The notes below the pieces were generated by a model. It did not search any database and was not told the DNA's origin. It saw only the letters and a program-made list of their open reading frames with translations. A stretch of DNA of 64,000 bases from Rhizobium sp. FKL33. GTDB lineage: Bacteria; Pseudomonadota; Alphaproteobacteria; Rhizobiales; Rhizobiaceae. Of this stretch, positions 33,448-42,987 are shown piece by piece (within the stretch, counting starts at the first letter, position 1; every line of letters starts with the position of its first letter). Both the position numbers and the translations under genes were made by a program. The stretch is taken from contig NZ_STFX01000017.1 of the NCBI RefSeq assembly GCF_005222915.1, forward strand, positions 41,674-105,673. The letters run 5' to 3'.

Positions 33448-33909
33448 TCAGGACGCTTCTTTTTCCAGCATCAATCCGGTGTCGGATTCGGCGTAATCGC
33501 CGGACACCAGCCGCTCAAGCGTCATGTTGTCGAGGATTTCGGCGACGGCGTCGCGGACTTCCGTCATCGACTTCCGCACCAGGCAAGCAGCCGGATCGGG
33601 ACAATCGTCGCAGGATTCGAAAGCGGTGCGGCTGGCGCAACGGATCGGCGCGAGCGGTCCGTCGATGACGCGGATGGCGTGACCGACGCGTATATCGGAG
33701 GCGGGACGCGACAGCGAGTAGCCGCCGGTCGGACCCTTCTTGGAGCGCACGATTCCGGCATTGCGCAGTTCCAGCAGGATCGTGTCGAGAAACTTCTTAG
33801 GTATATTGTTGGCCAGCGCAATTTCGCCGCTGAACAAGGTTTCGCCCGGAGGCAGCTTCGCCAAGGCGATCAGCGCCTTCAGCCCGTATTTTCCCTTATT
33901 CGTCAGCAT
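33448..33909 (-). CDS. Rrf2-family transcriptional regulator
   Basis: Winged-helix regulator of 153 residues from the ATG at 33909; a TTG five codons upstream is the alternative. MLTNKGKYGLKALIALA and the GYSLSRPASDIRVGHAIRVIDGPLAP segment are typical Rrf2. The C-terminal half has a Cys cluster (Cys at CAS, CDDC and AAC), which may hold an Fe-S cluster or sense redox state. The start differs from RirA (which begins MRLTKQTNYA), so it is not the iron regulator. Target genes unknown; neighbours are a small protein gene and a long gap. Confidence 0.85.
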   Translation of the reverse strand: MLTNKGKYGLKALIALAKLPPGETLFSGEIALANNIPKKFLDTILLELRNAGIVRSKKGPTGGYSLSRPASDIRVGHAIRVIDGPLAPIRCASRTAFESCDDCPDPAACLVRKSMTEVRDAVAEILDNMTLERLVSGDYAESDTGLMLEKEAS

Positions 33910-34047
33910 CCCGCACCAATCCAACCACGAACGCCGCCTTCATAGAACGGCACACGCCATCTATGAAGGCCTCTTATCTTAATTAAGGCGCCGACAGTTG
34001 TTTTTATATGAAATCACGCGAAAAAATGTGCTTTTTCACGACGATTC

Positions 34048-34236
34048 TCATGCAGCGCTGCGTCTGTGCAGCGCTCCGAGTTGCGAGATCGCATTTTTGA
34101 TGGCCGCCATCGACGGAAACACCTGTCCGTCGACGCCCATGGCGTGAAATTTAACTGCGAGAAATCTCAGTGATTCCCCATCACGAATGGCGATTCCGAC
34201 TGGCTCACCGGCCAGTTCGACGACCTGTTTCTGCAT
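34048..34236 (-). CDS. Small conserved hypothetical protein
   Basis: A 62-residue protein, MQKQVVELAGEPVGIAIRDG and on, with a likely beta-hairpin first half (ELAGEPVGIAIRDGESLRFLAVKFHAM) and a helical end (MAAIKNAISQLG). The ATG at 34236 has GGAGA about eight bases upstream. No catalytic motif; function unknown. It is isolated between the Rrf2 gene and a 359-base gap. Confidence 0.6.
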   Translation of the reverse strand: MQKQVVELAGEPVGIAIRDGESLRFLAVKFHAMGVDGQVFPSMAAIKNAISQLGALHRRSAA

Positions 34237-34595
34237 GATCCGTCTCCATACCCGGGTCCACAACGTGGGTCTGCCCGGCTTGTTCCTGCGTTGAATGTGG
34301 TCATTTCAAACCATTCCGCGCATTCGACAGGAGATCGTGACAACGAGGTGAGACTGTAAGCCTTGGCGATTGTTCCCTGGCATGGCGTCATCCTTTCCCG
34401 TTCCGCTCCGGACCATCCGAAGACAGGGAGAGAATAGCAGAGATTCGCAAATACACAAATTTAGTAGAATTCCAAAAATCAACCCTGGGGGATTATTTGT
34501 CTAAATTCCAGCCGCCGAGCGGAAAATTACCTCGACGAAAAGCGAATGGCGGCCGCAAGGGCCGCCATGGAAGGTGCTGGATGAGCAGGGTCGGA
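34237..34595. other. Gene-free stretch, AT-rich in its second half
   Basis: I see no convincing gene here. A minus-strand frame over 34167-34391 has atypical composition and overlaps the small gene, so it is rejected. Bases 34436-34510 are much more AT-rich than their surroundings and could hold a promoter for the small gene; a GGCGGCCGCAAGGGCCGCC partial dyad near 34548-34566 could be a terminator for gcdH. Confidence 0.4.
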
Positions 34596-35783
34596 TCAGA
34601 AGAAGGCCTGAATGCCCGTCTGCGCCCGTCCGAGGATCAGCGCATGGACGTCATGCGTGCCCTCATAGGTGTTCACCGTCTCCAGATTCTGCGCATGACG
34701 CATCACGTGATATTCGATCTGGATGCCGTTGCCGCCATGCATGTCGCGGGCCTGGCGGGCGATGTCGAGCGCCTTGCCGCAATTGTTGCGCTTGACGATC
34801 GAGATCATCTCGGGGGCGAACTTATGCTCGTCCATCAGCCGGCCGACGCGCAGCGAGGCCTGCAGGCCCAGCGCGATTTCGGTCTGCATGTCGGCGAGCT
34901 TCTTCTGGAACAACTGCGTGCCGGCGAGCGGCTTGCCGAACTGGTGGCGGTCGAGGCCATATTGACGGGCGCGCAGCCAGCAATCCTCGGCGGCGCCCAT
35001 CACGCCCCAGGAAATGCCGTAGCGGGCGCGGTTGAGGCAGCCGAACGGACCCTTGAGGCCCGACACATTCGGCAGCAGCGCGTCTTCGCCGACTTCCACG
35101 CCGTCCATCACGATTTCGCCGGTGATCGAGGCGCGCAGCGACAGCTTGCCGCCGATCTTGGGGGCGGAGAGGCCCTTCATGCCCTTTTCGAGAATGAAGC
35201 CGCGGATCTGGCCGTCATGCGCCTCCGACTTTGCCCAGACCACGAAGACGTCGGCGATCGGCGCGTTCGAGATCCACATTTTCGAACCGCGCAGGCGGTA
35301 GCCGCCATCGATCTTCTCGGCGCGTGTCTTCATGCCGCCGGGGTCCGAGCCGGCGTCGGGCTCGGTCAGGCCGAAGCAGCCGATCAGCTCGCCCGAGACG
35401 AGGCCCGGCAGATATTTGTCCTTCTGCGCTTCCGAGCCATAGGCGTAGATCGGATAGATCACCAGCGAGGACTGCACGCTCATCATCGAGCGGTAGCCGG
35501 AATCGATGCGCTCGACCTCACGCGCCACCAGGCCATAGGCGACATAGGAGGCTTCCGCCGCGCCGTATTTCTCCGGCAGCGTCACGCCGAGCAGACCGGC
35601 TTCGCCCATCAGCTTGAACAGGCCGGCGTCGGTCTTCTCCTCGAGATAGGCTTCGCTCACGCGCGGCAGCAGTTCCGCCTCGGCGAAGGCCTTGGCGCTG
35701 TCGCGGATCATCCGCTCTTCGTCGGACAGTTGGTCGTCGAGCAGGAAAGGGTCTTCCCAGTTGAAGGCGGACATGGCGCTCAT
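34596..35783 (-). CDS. gcdH: Glutaryl-CoA dehydrogenase
   Basis: FAD-dependent acyl-CoA dehydrogenase of 395 residues that oxidises and decarboxylates glutaryl-CoA to crotonyl-CoA in lysine, tryptophan and glutarate breakdown. The subgroup is shown by the catalytic glutamate in [15 protein letters not shown] near the C-terminus, plus [21 protein letters not shown] (read as the TEPxxGSD flavin motif) and KMWISN. MSAM gives two possible starts four codons apart. It is divergent from a LysR gene, the usual gcdH-gcdR pairing. Confidence 0.93.
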   Translation of the reverse strand: MSAMSAFNWEDPFLLDDQLSDEERMIRDSAKAFAEAELLPRVSEAYLEEKTDAGLFKLMGEAGLLGVTLPEKYGAAEASYVAYGLVAREVERIDSGYRSMMSVQSSLVIYPIYAYGSEAQKDKYLPGLVSGELIGCFGLTEPDAGSDPGGMKTRAEKIDGGYRLRGSKMWISNAPIADVFVVWAKSEAHDGQIRGFILEKGMKGLSAPKIGGKLSLRASITGEIVMDGVEVGEDALLPNVSGLKGPFGCLNRARYGISWGVMGAAEDCWLRARQYGLDRHQFGKPLAGTQLFQKKLADMQTEIALGLQASLRVGRLMDEHKFAPEMISIVKRNNCGKALDIARQARDMHGGNGIQIEYHVMRHAQNLETVNTYEGTHDVHALILGRAQTGIQAFF

Positions 35784-35878
35784 CTCTCACTCCTGAAAAT
35801 TTTGCCCGAACATGCCTTTCCGCGTCCTGCGCGACAAGCCATATTTACTCTGCCGGATATCAGATTTAGGAATAACCG

Positions 35879-36793
35879 ATGTCCATGACCCAGCGCCGCC
35901 TCCTGCCGTCCACCGCTGCTCTCGCCGCCTTCGATTCCGTCGCCCGGCTCGGCAGCTTTTCGGCGGCCGCCGATGAATTGTCGCTCACACAGGGCGCGAT
36001 CAGCCGGCAGATCGCCATTCTCGAGGAGCAGCTGGGCGTGCGCCTGTTTCACCGCAACGGCCGCGGCGTGGTGCTGACGGACACCGGCAAGACCTATGCC
36101 GAGGGCGTCGCCGAAGTGGTGCGCAAGATCAGGCTTTTGTCGCTGGAAGCGATGTCGAATTCGGCGGGAAACCGCCTCAGCCTCGCCATCCTGCCCACCT
36201 TCGGCACCCGCTGGCTGATGCCGCGCATTCCCGATTTCGTGGCGAGAAATCCCAAGGTCATCATCAATTTCGCCACCCGCATCCGCCGTTTCGATTTCGA
36301 AGCCGAGGAGATCGACGCCGCCATCCATATCGGTCAGCCGGATTGGCCGGGCGCCGATTGCCAGTTTCTGATGCATGAGGATGTGATCCCCGTCGCGAGC
36401 CCGGATTTTCTGGCGCGCAATCCGGTGGTCAGGCCGGAGGACATGATCAACCTGCCGCGCGTGGAGATGGCCTCGCGGCCCGGCGCCTGGGAGCACTGGT
36501 TCGGCAGCCTCGGCGTCGACATCCGATCGAGCGGCGGCATGCGGTTCGAGCAGTTTTCCAATGTCGCCCAGGCCTGCATCGCCGGCCTCGGCGTGGCGCT
36601 GATGCCGGTGTTTCTCATCGAGGCGGAACTGGCGAGCGGCCAGTTGGTCAAGGCCTATGATCACAAGGTGCGCAGCCAGAGCGCCTATTATCTGGTCCGC
36701 CCCCTCGCGAAAGTCTCATATCCGCCGGTCAAGGCGTTTTCGGATTGGCTGATCGGCCAGGTCCGAGCCTTCGAGGCGGAGCGTCAACAGTAA
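35879..36793 (+). CDS. LysR-family regulator, probable activator of gcdH
   Basis: LysR protein of 304 residues, GcvA/AmpR-like branch. The winged helix (about 12-70, LAAFDSVARLGSFSAAADELSLTQGAISRQI) is followed by a two-lobed effector domain. It is transcribed away from gcdH across a 95-base gap, the normal arrangement for a regulator acting on its neighbour. Glutarate or glutaryl-CoA would be the expected inducer, by analogy only. Confidence 0.87.
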   Translation: MSMTQRRLLPSTAALAAFDSVARLGSFSAAADELSLTQGAISRQIAILEEQLGVRLFHRNGRGVVLTDTGKTYAEGVAEVVRKIRLLSLEAMSNSAGNRLSLAILPTFGTRWLMPRIPDFVARNPKVIINFATRIRRFDFEAEEIDAAIHIGQPDWPGADCQFLMHEDVIPVASPDFLARNPVVRPEDMINLPRVEMASRPGAWEHWFGSLGVDIRSSGGMRFEQFSNVAQACIAGLGVALMPVFLIEAELASGQLVKAYDHKVRSQSAYYLVRPLAKVSYPPVKAFSDWLIGQVRAFEAERQQ

Positions 36794-36823
36794 AGCCGGC
36801 GGCGGCCGGCCAAGGAGGTTCAC

Positions 36824-37591
36824 ATGGCCTGGTCGGCAGAGCGCTATCTGATATTCGAGGATGAACGGACGCGACCGGCTCGCGAACTCCTGTCGCGCGT
36901 CCCGGAGATCGGCGAGGCCTCGGTCTTCGATCTCGGCTGCGGCCCCGGCAATTCCACCGAATTGCTGGTCGACCGTTTCGGCGCGAGCCGCGTGTCCGGT
37001 CTCGACAGCGACGACGACATGCTGAGCGCCGCCCGGCGCCGGCTGCCGGACACGCCGTTCCTCAAGGCCGATCTCGCCGACTGGCGCCCCGAAACGCTCG
37101 CCGGTCTGCTGTTCGCCAATGCGGTGTTCCAGTGGCTGCCCGATCATCCCGCCCTTCTCGAGCGGCTGATGGATGATCTCGTCCCCGGCGGCGCGCTCGC
37201 CGTGCAGATGCCGGACAATCTCGATGAGCCCAGCCATCTGATGATGGAGGAGAGCGCCCAGGCCGGCCCCTGGCGCGCGAATTTTTCCGCGAGCGTGCGC
37301 CGCTCTCCGTTGCCCTCGGCCGAGAGTTACTACAATCGTCTCGCGCCCAAATCGGCGCGCGTCGATCTCTGGCGCACCACCTATTATCACATAATGACGG
37401 GTCCCGACGCGATCGTCGACTGGGTGCGCGGCACAGGCCTTCGGCCCTATCTCGATCGGGTTCCGGAGGAGATGCGTGCCGATTTCCTCGCCGATTACAC
37501 GGCGCGCATCGCCGGCGCCTATCCCGCCCAAGCCGATGGCCGGGTGTTGCTTGCCTTTCCCCGGCTGTTCATCGTCGCTGTCAGGGCGTGA
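36824..37591 (+). CDS. tam: Trans-aconitate 2-methyltransferase
   Basis: SAM-dependent methyltransferase of 255 residues that methylates trans-aconitate, a spontaneous and inhibitory isomer of the citric-acid-cycle intermediate. SAM motif I is [15 protein letters not shown] (about 33-47). The [23 protein letters not shown] opening and the [11 protein letters not shown] segment are characteristic of Tam. AAGGAGG lies seven bases upstream. It follows the LysR gene by 30 bases and converges with bcsN, with only four bases between the stops. Confidence 0.9.
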   Translation: MAWSAERYLIFEDERTRPARELLSRVPEIGEASVFDLGCGPGNSTELLVDRFGASRVSGLDSDDDMLSAARRRLPDTPFLKADLADWRPETLAGLLFANAVFQWLPDHPALLERLMDDLVPGGALAVQMPDNLDEPSHLMMEESAQAGPWRANFSASVRRSPLPSAESYYNRLAPKSARVDLWRTTYYHIMTGPDAIVDWVRGTGLRPYLDRVPEEMRADFLADYTARIAGAYPAQADGRVLLAFPRLFIVAVRA

Positions 37592-37595
37592 GGGA

Positions 37596-38570
37596 TCATT
37601 CCGGAAGAGGCACGGGCGCCGCAGGCGAGGCCGGAGCCGCCACGGATGTCTCTGCCGGCTTGGCGGTTGCGCTCGCGCCGTCCTCCGGCAAGGGCACCAG
37701 CGCTGCGGCTTGCGTGACGGGTCCCGCCTGTTCGCCGCCCGGAACCGTCACCGGCGCCGACTCAGTGTCCTGACGCCAGTCGTCGCTTGTTTGTTGAGGC
37801 TCGACCCGCGCCGTGCGGATGCGCGGCTTGGACACAACAGGCTTGGTCGCCGCCACAGGCGTGATGATCGCCAGCTGCGGCGCGATGGCGGCATTGACGC
37901 CGCTGCCCGCCGCATAGCGCAGCATGTCGATCGTCGCGCCGCTGATCGGCCGCATCGAAAGGCCGTCCATCAAAAGACGGATCTGGGCCTCGTTCAGCGC
38001 CGGATCGCAATAGCGCAGCCGGATCTGCGCGGCGATGCGCTCATCGGTCAGGCCGGCAAAACCGGTCTTGTCGCCGGCATTGACGCTTTTGATCCGCTGC
38101 CAGGCATAGAGGCAGGCGCCGCCGCCCGGCAGGCTCGCGGTCGCATAGCCATAGCGTCCGTTGATATTGGCGCCGAGCACCGCGCCCATTTCGGGGGAGA
38201 CGCCGGCGGGCAGCATGGCGCGCATCTCTCGGCGCACCTCCGCTGCGCTCGGTGGCTGCAAGAGGTTCGCCTCCTTCGGCGGCCCCGCCATCACCGTCAG
38301 CAGGTTTTCGCCCGAAAGCGCCGTGCGGTTGGCGTAGACGATCTCCTGTCGGAAACGGTCGCCATCCAGCGATTGCCGCACGAGCAGGGCGGGGCCTGCG
38401 AGTTGCGGCAATTGCGCGGCGGCGAATTGCGGCGCGACCGTCGACACCGACGATTGCGGCTTGGCGGAGACGGCCTGCGTGGTCAGATAGGGATCAGGTC
38501 CAGCCATCGAGCAGCCGGCCAGCAATGAGAGCGCAGCGATTACAGCGCCATGATGAAAAAACCTGGCCAT
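37596..38570 (-). CDS. bcsN: Cellulose biosynthesis lipoprotein BcsN
   Basis: Predicted lipoprotein of 324 residues. The lipobox is LLAGC with Cys at about residue 20, after a short hydrophobic signal. The middle (about 60-240) is the conserved BcsN region. The C-terminal 80 residues are a Pro/Ala-rich tail with a repeated VPLPE motif (VPLPEDG, then the final VPLPE). BcsN is typical of rhizobial/Agrobacterium cellulose operons; its exact role is not known. Its ATG shares one base with the upstream stop (TGATG), so it is coupled to the TPR gene. Confidence 0.83.
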   Translation of the reverse strand: MARFFHHGAVIAALSLLAGCSMAGPDPYLTTQAVSAKPQSSVSTVAPQFAAAQLPQLAGPALLVRQSLDGDRFRQEIVYANRTALSGENLLTVMAGPPKEANLLQPPSAAEVRREMRAMLPAGVSPEMGAVLGANINGRYGYATASLPGGGACLYAWQRIKSVNAGDKTGFAGLTDERIAAQIRLRYCDPALNEAQIRLLMDGLSMRPISGATIDMLRYAAGSGVNAAIAPQLAIITPVAATKPVVSKPRIRTARVEPQQTSDDWRQDTESAPVTVPGGEQAGPVTQAAALVPLPEDGASATAKPAETSVAAPASPAAPVPLPE

Positions 38571-40768
38571 CAGCGTCCTCCCGTCGGTCCACCGGTCGCG
38601 GCGGCCAGCCCGCGCCGCACCCCGCTGTCATCGACATAATCGGCGAGCGTTTCGAAGATCGCCTTTGCCTCGGCCTTGTTGCCGAGATTGTAATGCGCCC
38701 AGGCGCGCAATTGCGTCATGCCCACCGGCTCGGGGGCGAGCCGGATGCGTTCGTTGAGCGCGTCGAGCGACTGGCGGTAATCTTTGCGGTCGAAGGCGGC
38801 GCGCGCCATCTGCCAGTAGATTTCCAGCCGGATTTCCTTGTCGCGGGCGGCGCCGAGCGGATAGAGCGAGATCACCGATTGCGCCTCGCTGGTCATCTGA
38901 TTGCGCAGAAGCGTCAACGCCAGGCCGTAAGCCGCGTCGCTCTGGGTCTTGCCGCCGCCGGAAAGGGCTGCGCTGAAGGCGGCCTGCGCTTCGGAATTGC
39001 GCTTCAGGCCCATCATGCACCAGCCCTTGACCAGTTGGTCGCCCGGCCTCAATCCTTGCGAGGCTTCGCGCGATGCGATCGCCGCGACGCAGTCGCCATA
39101 GCGTTTCTGTCCCAGAAGCGCGTCGAAGCCGCTCGCAGCCACGACACGGCTGCCGCGCCTCGGTTCCGTCCGCACGGGTTCTTCCCGTCGGGGAGCCGCC
39201 TCGATGAAATCAGGTTCGCGCGTCTCGGTTTTCGTCTCGACCGCGCCCACCTGCATCCGGTCGATGACGGGCCGCACGGCGGCGCGTCTTGCGCCCTTCT
39301 TGACGAGATGCACGTCGTCCCAGATGGTCGGATAGGTCTTGCCATAGGCCTTGTAGAGCGCCACCAGCGCTGCGCGATCGCCCAATTGCCCTTCCGACAG
39401 CGCGAGACCCTTGAGCCGCGCTTCACTCGGCTCCCAGGCGAAAGCCTTGTCGAACCAGGCGCGGGCGGCGGGAAACTGGCCGCTGTTATAGGCGTACCAG
39501 GCGAGGATTTCGGCATGCGGCCCGCTCTTGGCGGCCAGGATCGCCTCGGCATAGGCGGCCACGGCCTCGGGTTTGACGCTGTCGGCATGCGGTCCGGAGA
39601 TGCGGGCCGCCAGCGCATTCATCAGGAAGACGGGGTCGGAAATCAGCGCATCCTTGTAAGCGACGGCGAGTTCGTATGCCTCCTGATCGCGCGCCTGTCC
39701 CATCAGCGCCAGATAAAGACCCTTGGCGTGATCGACGGTCGGCTCGGCCTCGATGGCGCGGCGGAACCAGGCGCCGGCATTGGCGGGCTCCTTGATTTTC
39801 AGATAGTACCAGCCGAGAAGCGAGAAATCAGCCGGCGCCTTGCCCTCCGTCGCTGCTGCCGACAGCGCGTCGATATCGGCCTTCGGCAGAGGCTCGGTCT
39901 TCGTCTCGTCGGTATTGAACTCCGCCACAGCCCTGCGGGTGAGGTCGGTGGTGACGCTTGCGAGGCCGGCGCTGATCACCGGATCGGCGGCGAAGACTGC
40001 CATCACGCCGCGCACATCGTCCGGGGAAAAGTCGCGGGTGGATTTCTTGATCGTCGCGACGATGGCCGCCTTGGAGATCTGATGGGCCGGATCGCGGAAC
40101 ATCAGCGCGCGATAGAAACGCGCCAGCCTGTCGCGATCGCCGAGCGCCGAATAGGCGTCGATCATGTCCCAGACCAGATCGACCTCTTTTTCGGTCGCCG
40201 GATCGATCGTAGCGCCGGCGGCGGCGGCGCCCTGCCAGTTGCGGGCCTTGACGGCCGCCGTCACCGCAAAACGCATCTTCTTGCGCGCCAGTTTTGTCTG
40301 GAAATCGGCGCTCGGCTTCCATTCCGGGCGCTCCGCAATAAGTCGCGCCAGTTCCGCATCGATGCCGGCGAAGTCATCTTTGCCGTAGAGCGTCCAGAGC
40401 TTGCTCTCGTCCACCGGCTTGGCCGCCGGCTGGTAGAGATCGGCGGGCATCTCGAAGCCGGGATATTTATATTGCAGCCGGGCGAATTCGGCCTTCAGCC
40501 GCGCCTCTTCCTTGTTGCGGGCATAGTAGTAGAGCGCGGCGAGCTCCACCGCGTTCGGCCCCTCGACAGCCTGGGCAGGCGCTGCTGCCGCTTGCGGAGC
40601 AGCGGCTGGAGCCACGATCTTGGCCGCCTCCGGAGCTGGGGCCGCGACCGCAGGAGCTTGAGCCGACGGCGCTGCGGTCAAGAGCGGGCTGGCCGGATCG
40701 GCGGCATGAACTGCATTGGCCGACAGGCAGAGAGCGCAGACGCTCGCAAACAGGATGGAACGGGTCAT
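38570..40768 (-). CDS. TPR-repeat cellulose biosynthesis protein (BcsK-like)
   Basis: Periplasmic protein of 732 residues. The signal peptide ends near residue 22 (VHA-AD), an Ala/Pro-rich stretch covers about 25-70, and the rest is helical repeats of TPR type (WYYLKIKEPANAGAWFRRAIEAEP; WYAYNSGQFPAARAWFDKAFAWEP). No outer-membrane beta-barrel is visible, so it is like the BcsK component of type III bcs operons, thought to stand in for the BcsC scaffold. It overlaps bcsB by four bases and bcsN by one. Symbol withheld because repeats align poorly by eye. Confidence 0.78.
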   Translation of the reverse strand: MTRSILFASVCALCLSANAVHAADPASPLLTAAPSAQAPAVAAPAPEAAKIVAPAAAPQAAAAPAQAVEGPNAVELAALYYYARNKEEARLKAEFARLQYKYPGFEMPADLYQPAAKPVDESKLWTLYGKDDFAGIDAELARLIAERPEWKPSADFQTKLARKKMRFAVTAAVKARNWQGAAAAGATIDPATEKEVDLVWDMIDAYSALGDRDRLARFYRALMFRDPAHQISKAAIVATIKKSTRDFSPDDVRGVMAVFAADPVISAGLASVTTDLTRRAVAEFNTDETKTEPLPKADIDALSAAATEGKAPADFSLLGWYYLKIKEPANAGAWFRRAIEAEPTVDHAKGLYLALMGQARDQEAYELAVAYKDALISDPVFLMNALAARISGPHADSVKPEAVAAYAEAILAAKSGPHAEILAWYAYNSGQFPAARAWFDKAFAWEPSEARLKGLALSEGQLGDRAALVALYKAYGKTYPTIWDDVHLVKKGARRAAVRPVIDRMQVGAVETKTETREPDFIEAAPRREEPVRTEPRRGSRVVAASGFDALLGQKRYGDCVAAIASREASQGLRPGDQLVKGWCMMGLKRNSEAQAAFSAALSGGGKTQSDAAYGLALTLLRNQMTSEAQSVISLYPLGAARDKEIRLEIYWQMARAAFDRKDYRQSLDALNERIRLAPEPVGMTQLRAWAHYNLGNKAEAKAIFETLADYVDDSGVRRGLAAATGGPTGGR

Positions 40769-42987
40769 GCGTCGCTCCTTGTGCCCTTGCGTTGAACGAC
40801 GAAACCCAGCCAGGCGGCGAAGACGCCGATCAGCGCGATCACCAGTCCGACATAGATCTTGAAATTGTCCGACAGCCAGGCGGCGGCGATGCGGCGATAA
40901 TTGCCGACGCTCTGCTCGGTCACGTCGCTGAACCGGGGCGCTGCGCTGTCGAGCGCGGCAAGCGTCGCCGCATCCGAGGAGATGGCGGCCGCGCCGCCCG
41001 AAAGCCGCGGCCAGATCTCCGAACTCGCCAGCCTCTGGACGCCGAACGCCAGGTCTTCGGGCGTGTTGGCGCGGATTTCCGTCGTCGCGCCGTCGCCGGC
41101 GGAGGCCGTCTGCGCAATGGTCACCAGAGCGTTCTGGAGGTCCGGCGCGCCTGATGTTTCCGACTGATAGTTCAGCCAGCGCTTGAAGCGGGCGCCGAGC
41201 CTGTCCGCCATCGCGCCGAAGCGGCTCGACCAGGAGAGTTCGGTGTCCGCGTCGCTTGCCGATTGCCGGAATGCGGCGATCAGTTGGTCTTCACCGCCGG
41301 TCGCAGCAATGTCGATCGCGCCGGTTTCCTCGAAGCTCACCGAGGAGGGAGCCGCGCTCCCGATAGCGTCGTTCTGTTCCTGAGAATCGCTTGAACCGAT
41401 CAGCACCAGCGCGTCGCCCGCAATCGGCCCACTCGGCTTGCCGATCCTGAAATCGGCGTTGATGGGAGATTGCGCCGATTGCGCGAGCCGGGTCAGAAGC
41501 GTCAGCGCTGCGCCCGCCGCCTGCGGCGTCGCCTGATCGAGATAAACCGGGAAGGCCTTGCCATCCCCATAGGGATAGGCCGTGCCCGCCATGGCGCCGA
41601 GATCGGGCAGGCGGGTGACGCGGGCGAGTTCGGGAACGCTGATGCTGGTCTTGTCGAGCAGCATATAGCGCGGCTTGTCGTCCTCGCGGGCGTCGGGCGC
41701 GCAAGCCTGGTCGGAGGCGCGCGGCAGTTCCGCCAGCATTTCCACCCGGTTGACGCCGGGCCGGAAGGCGCGCAGCGGCAGTTCGATCAGCTTTTCGTCG
41801 AAATTCTGGCCGTCGGTGTCGCGAAACGGAAAGGCGTTGACCACGACGTCATTGACGCGCACCAGCATCTGCGATTGCGGCTCAAGCCCGGGCGCGGTCG
41901 CCGCGCTCAGCTTGAGCGCCACCGAGCCGTAATCGGCGGGATAGAAGTCCGCCGGCATCCTCATCTCGAAACGCGTCCGCATCATCCGCCCGGAGAAGGT
42001 TTCGCTGCGGATGCCCATGTCTTTCAGCGTCGCTGTCTGGCCGGCGTCGAGCGTGACGTCCGCGAAGCGCTTGCGGGCGTTGAGATCGCGCAGGCCCGCC
42101 ATCATCTCCTTCTTCACCGTGGCGACCAGCAGATCGTGAAGGCCGGCGGCGGACGGCGCGCGGAAGGTCAGCGCGATGCGACCCGGCTCCCCGCCCGGTC
42201 CGACGCTGACGCCCGCGTCTCCGGAAATCATCAGATAGAGATCAATGCCCGGACCCTGGCCCGGACGATCAGACAGGCTCACGGCGAGATCCGGCCGTCC
42301 CAGATAGAGGCCGACGGCCTGCGCCACGCTCGATGCGGCGTTCATGAGACCGGCGTCGTTCTTGGCGGAGGTGACGATGCGCAGGTCGGTCGCGCCGTTT
42401 TCCAGCCGTCCGGCCTTGGCGAGATCGGCCAAATCGGTGACGATGCCGGGATCGATCGGCTTGAAGCCGCTGCGCGCCGGGTTCACGTCGGTCCAGAGCT
42501 CGTAGCTCGCCTGCAGAGAGCAATCCACCCGGTGATGCTGGGTCACCTTGAGACGCACGACATTGTAGCCGGCGCGCAGCATGCCCGGCGCAGCTTTGAA
42601 AGTCTGGGCGGTGAAATCGAAAGGCGAGCCGATCCGGAAGTCGCCCGCCGGCTTGCCGTTGATCTCGACGCTGGCAAGACCGGTGTCCGGCAGCACCGAG
42701 ACCGCGTTCTTGTAGGCGAGCACGACGTCGCCGCCGGCTTGCGCCTCGGCCTTGCTGGCCCAGAAGGTGAATTCCGCCGTGTCGCTCTCGCCGCTCAGGC
42801 GAAACCGCGTCGAGGCTTCGATAAAGGGCGTGAGACCATTTCCGGCGGCAGCGATCGCGGCCTTCGGTGCGGCGGCCTGGGCAGGCGCGGCGCCCGAGGG
42901 CAGCAGCGGATTGTCTGAAGCCATGGCCTGCGCCGACAAAGCGGACGCGAGGAGGGCGGCGCTGATGACCGTTGTCGACTTACGCAC
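40765..42987 (-). CDS. bcsB: Cellulose synthase regulatory subunit BcsB
   Basis: Periplasmic, membrane-anchored subunit of cellulose synthase, 740 residues. A signal peptide (about 1-24) leads to paired carbohydrate-binding and flavodoxin-like domains. The single C-terminal transmembrane anchor (IYVGLVIALIGVFAAWLGFVV) docks on BcsA. A GTG at 42987 with AGGAGG six bases upstream is preferred to the earlier TTG; it overlaps the end of bcsA by eight bases. The downstream junction with the TPR gene is ATGA. All cellulose genes are thus translationally coupled. Confidence 0.92.
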   Translation of the reverse strand: MRKSTTVISAALLASALSAQAMASDNPLLPSGAAPAQAAAPKAAIAAAGNGLTPFIEASTRFRLSGESDTAEFTFWASKAEAQAGGDVVLAYKNAVSVLPDTGLASVEINGKPAGDFRIGSPFDFTAQTFKAAPGMLRAGYNVVRLKVTQHHRVDCSLQASYELWTDVNPARSGFKPIDPGIVTDLADLAKAGRLENGATDLRIVTSAKNDAGLMNAASSVAQAVGLYLGRPDLAVSLSDRPGQGPGIDLYLMISGDAGVSVGPGGEPGRIALTFRAPSAAGLHDLLVATVKKEMMAGLRDLNARKRFADVTLDAGQTATLKDMGIRSETFSGRMMRTRFEMRMPADFYPADYGSVALKLSAATAPGLEPQSQMLVRVNDVVVNAFPFRDTDGQNFDEKLIELPLRAFRPGVNRVEMLAELPRASDQACAPDAREDDKPRYMLLDKTSISVPELARVTRLPDLGAMAGTAYPYGDGKAFPVYLDQATPQAAGAALTLLTRLAQSAQSPINADFRIGKPSGPIAGDALVLIGSSDSQEQNDAIGSAAPSSVSFEETGAIDIAATGGEDQLIAAFRQSASDADTELSWSSRFGAMADRLGARFKRWLNYQSETSGAPDLQNALVTIAQTASAGDGATTEIRANTPEDLAFGVQRLASSEIWPRLSGGAAAISSDAATLAALDSAAPRFSDVTEQSVGNYRRIAAAWLSDNFKIYVGLVIALIGVFAAWLGFVVQRKGTRSDA

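Noticed and set aside
33448..33909. Rrf2 regulator as RirA, explaining the IRO-box at 18065
   Set aside because: Its N-terminus (MLTNKGKYGLKAL) and Cys spacing do not fit RirA as I know it; it is left as an unspecified Rrf2 protein.
34167..34391. Minus-strand 74-codon frame in the long gap
   Set aside because: Overlaps the better-supported small gene at 34048-34236 and has no ribosome site or typical composition.
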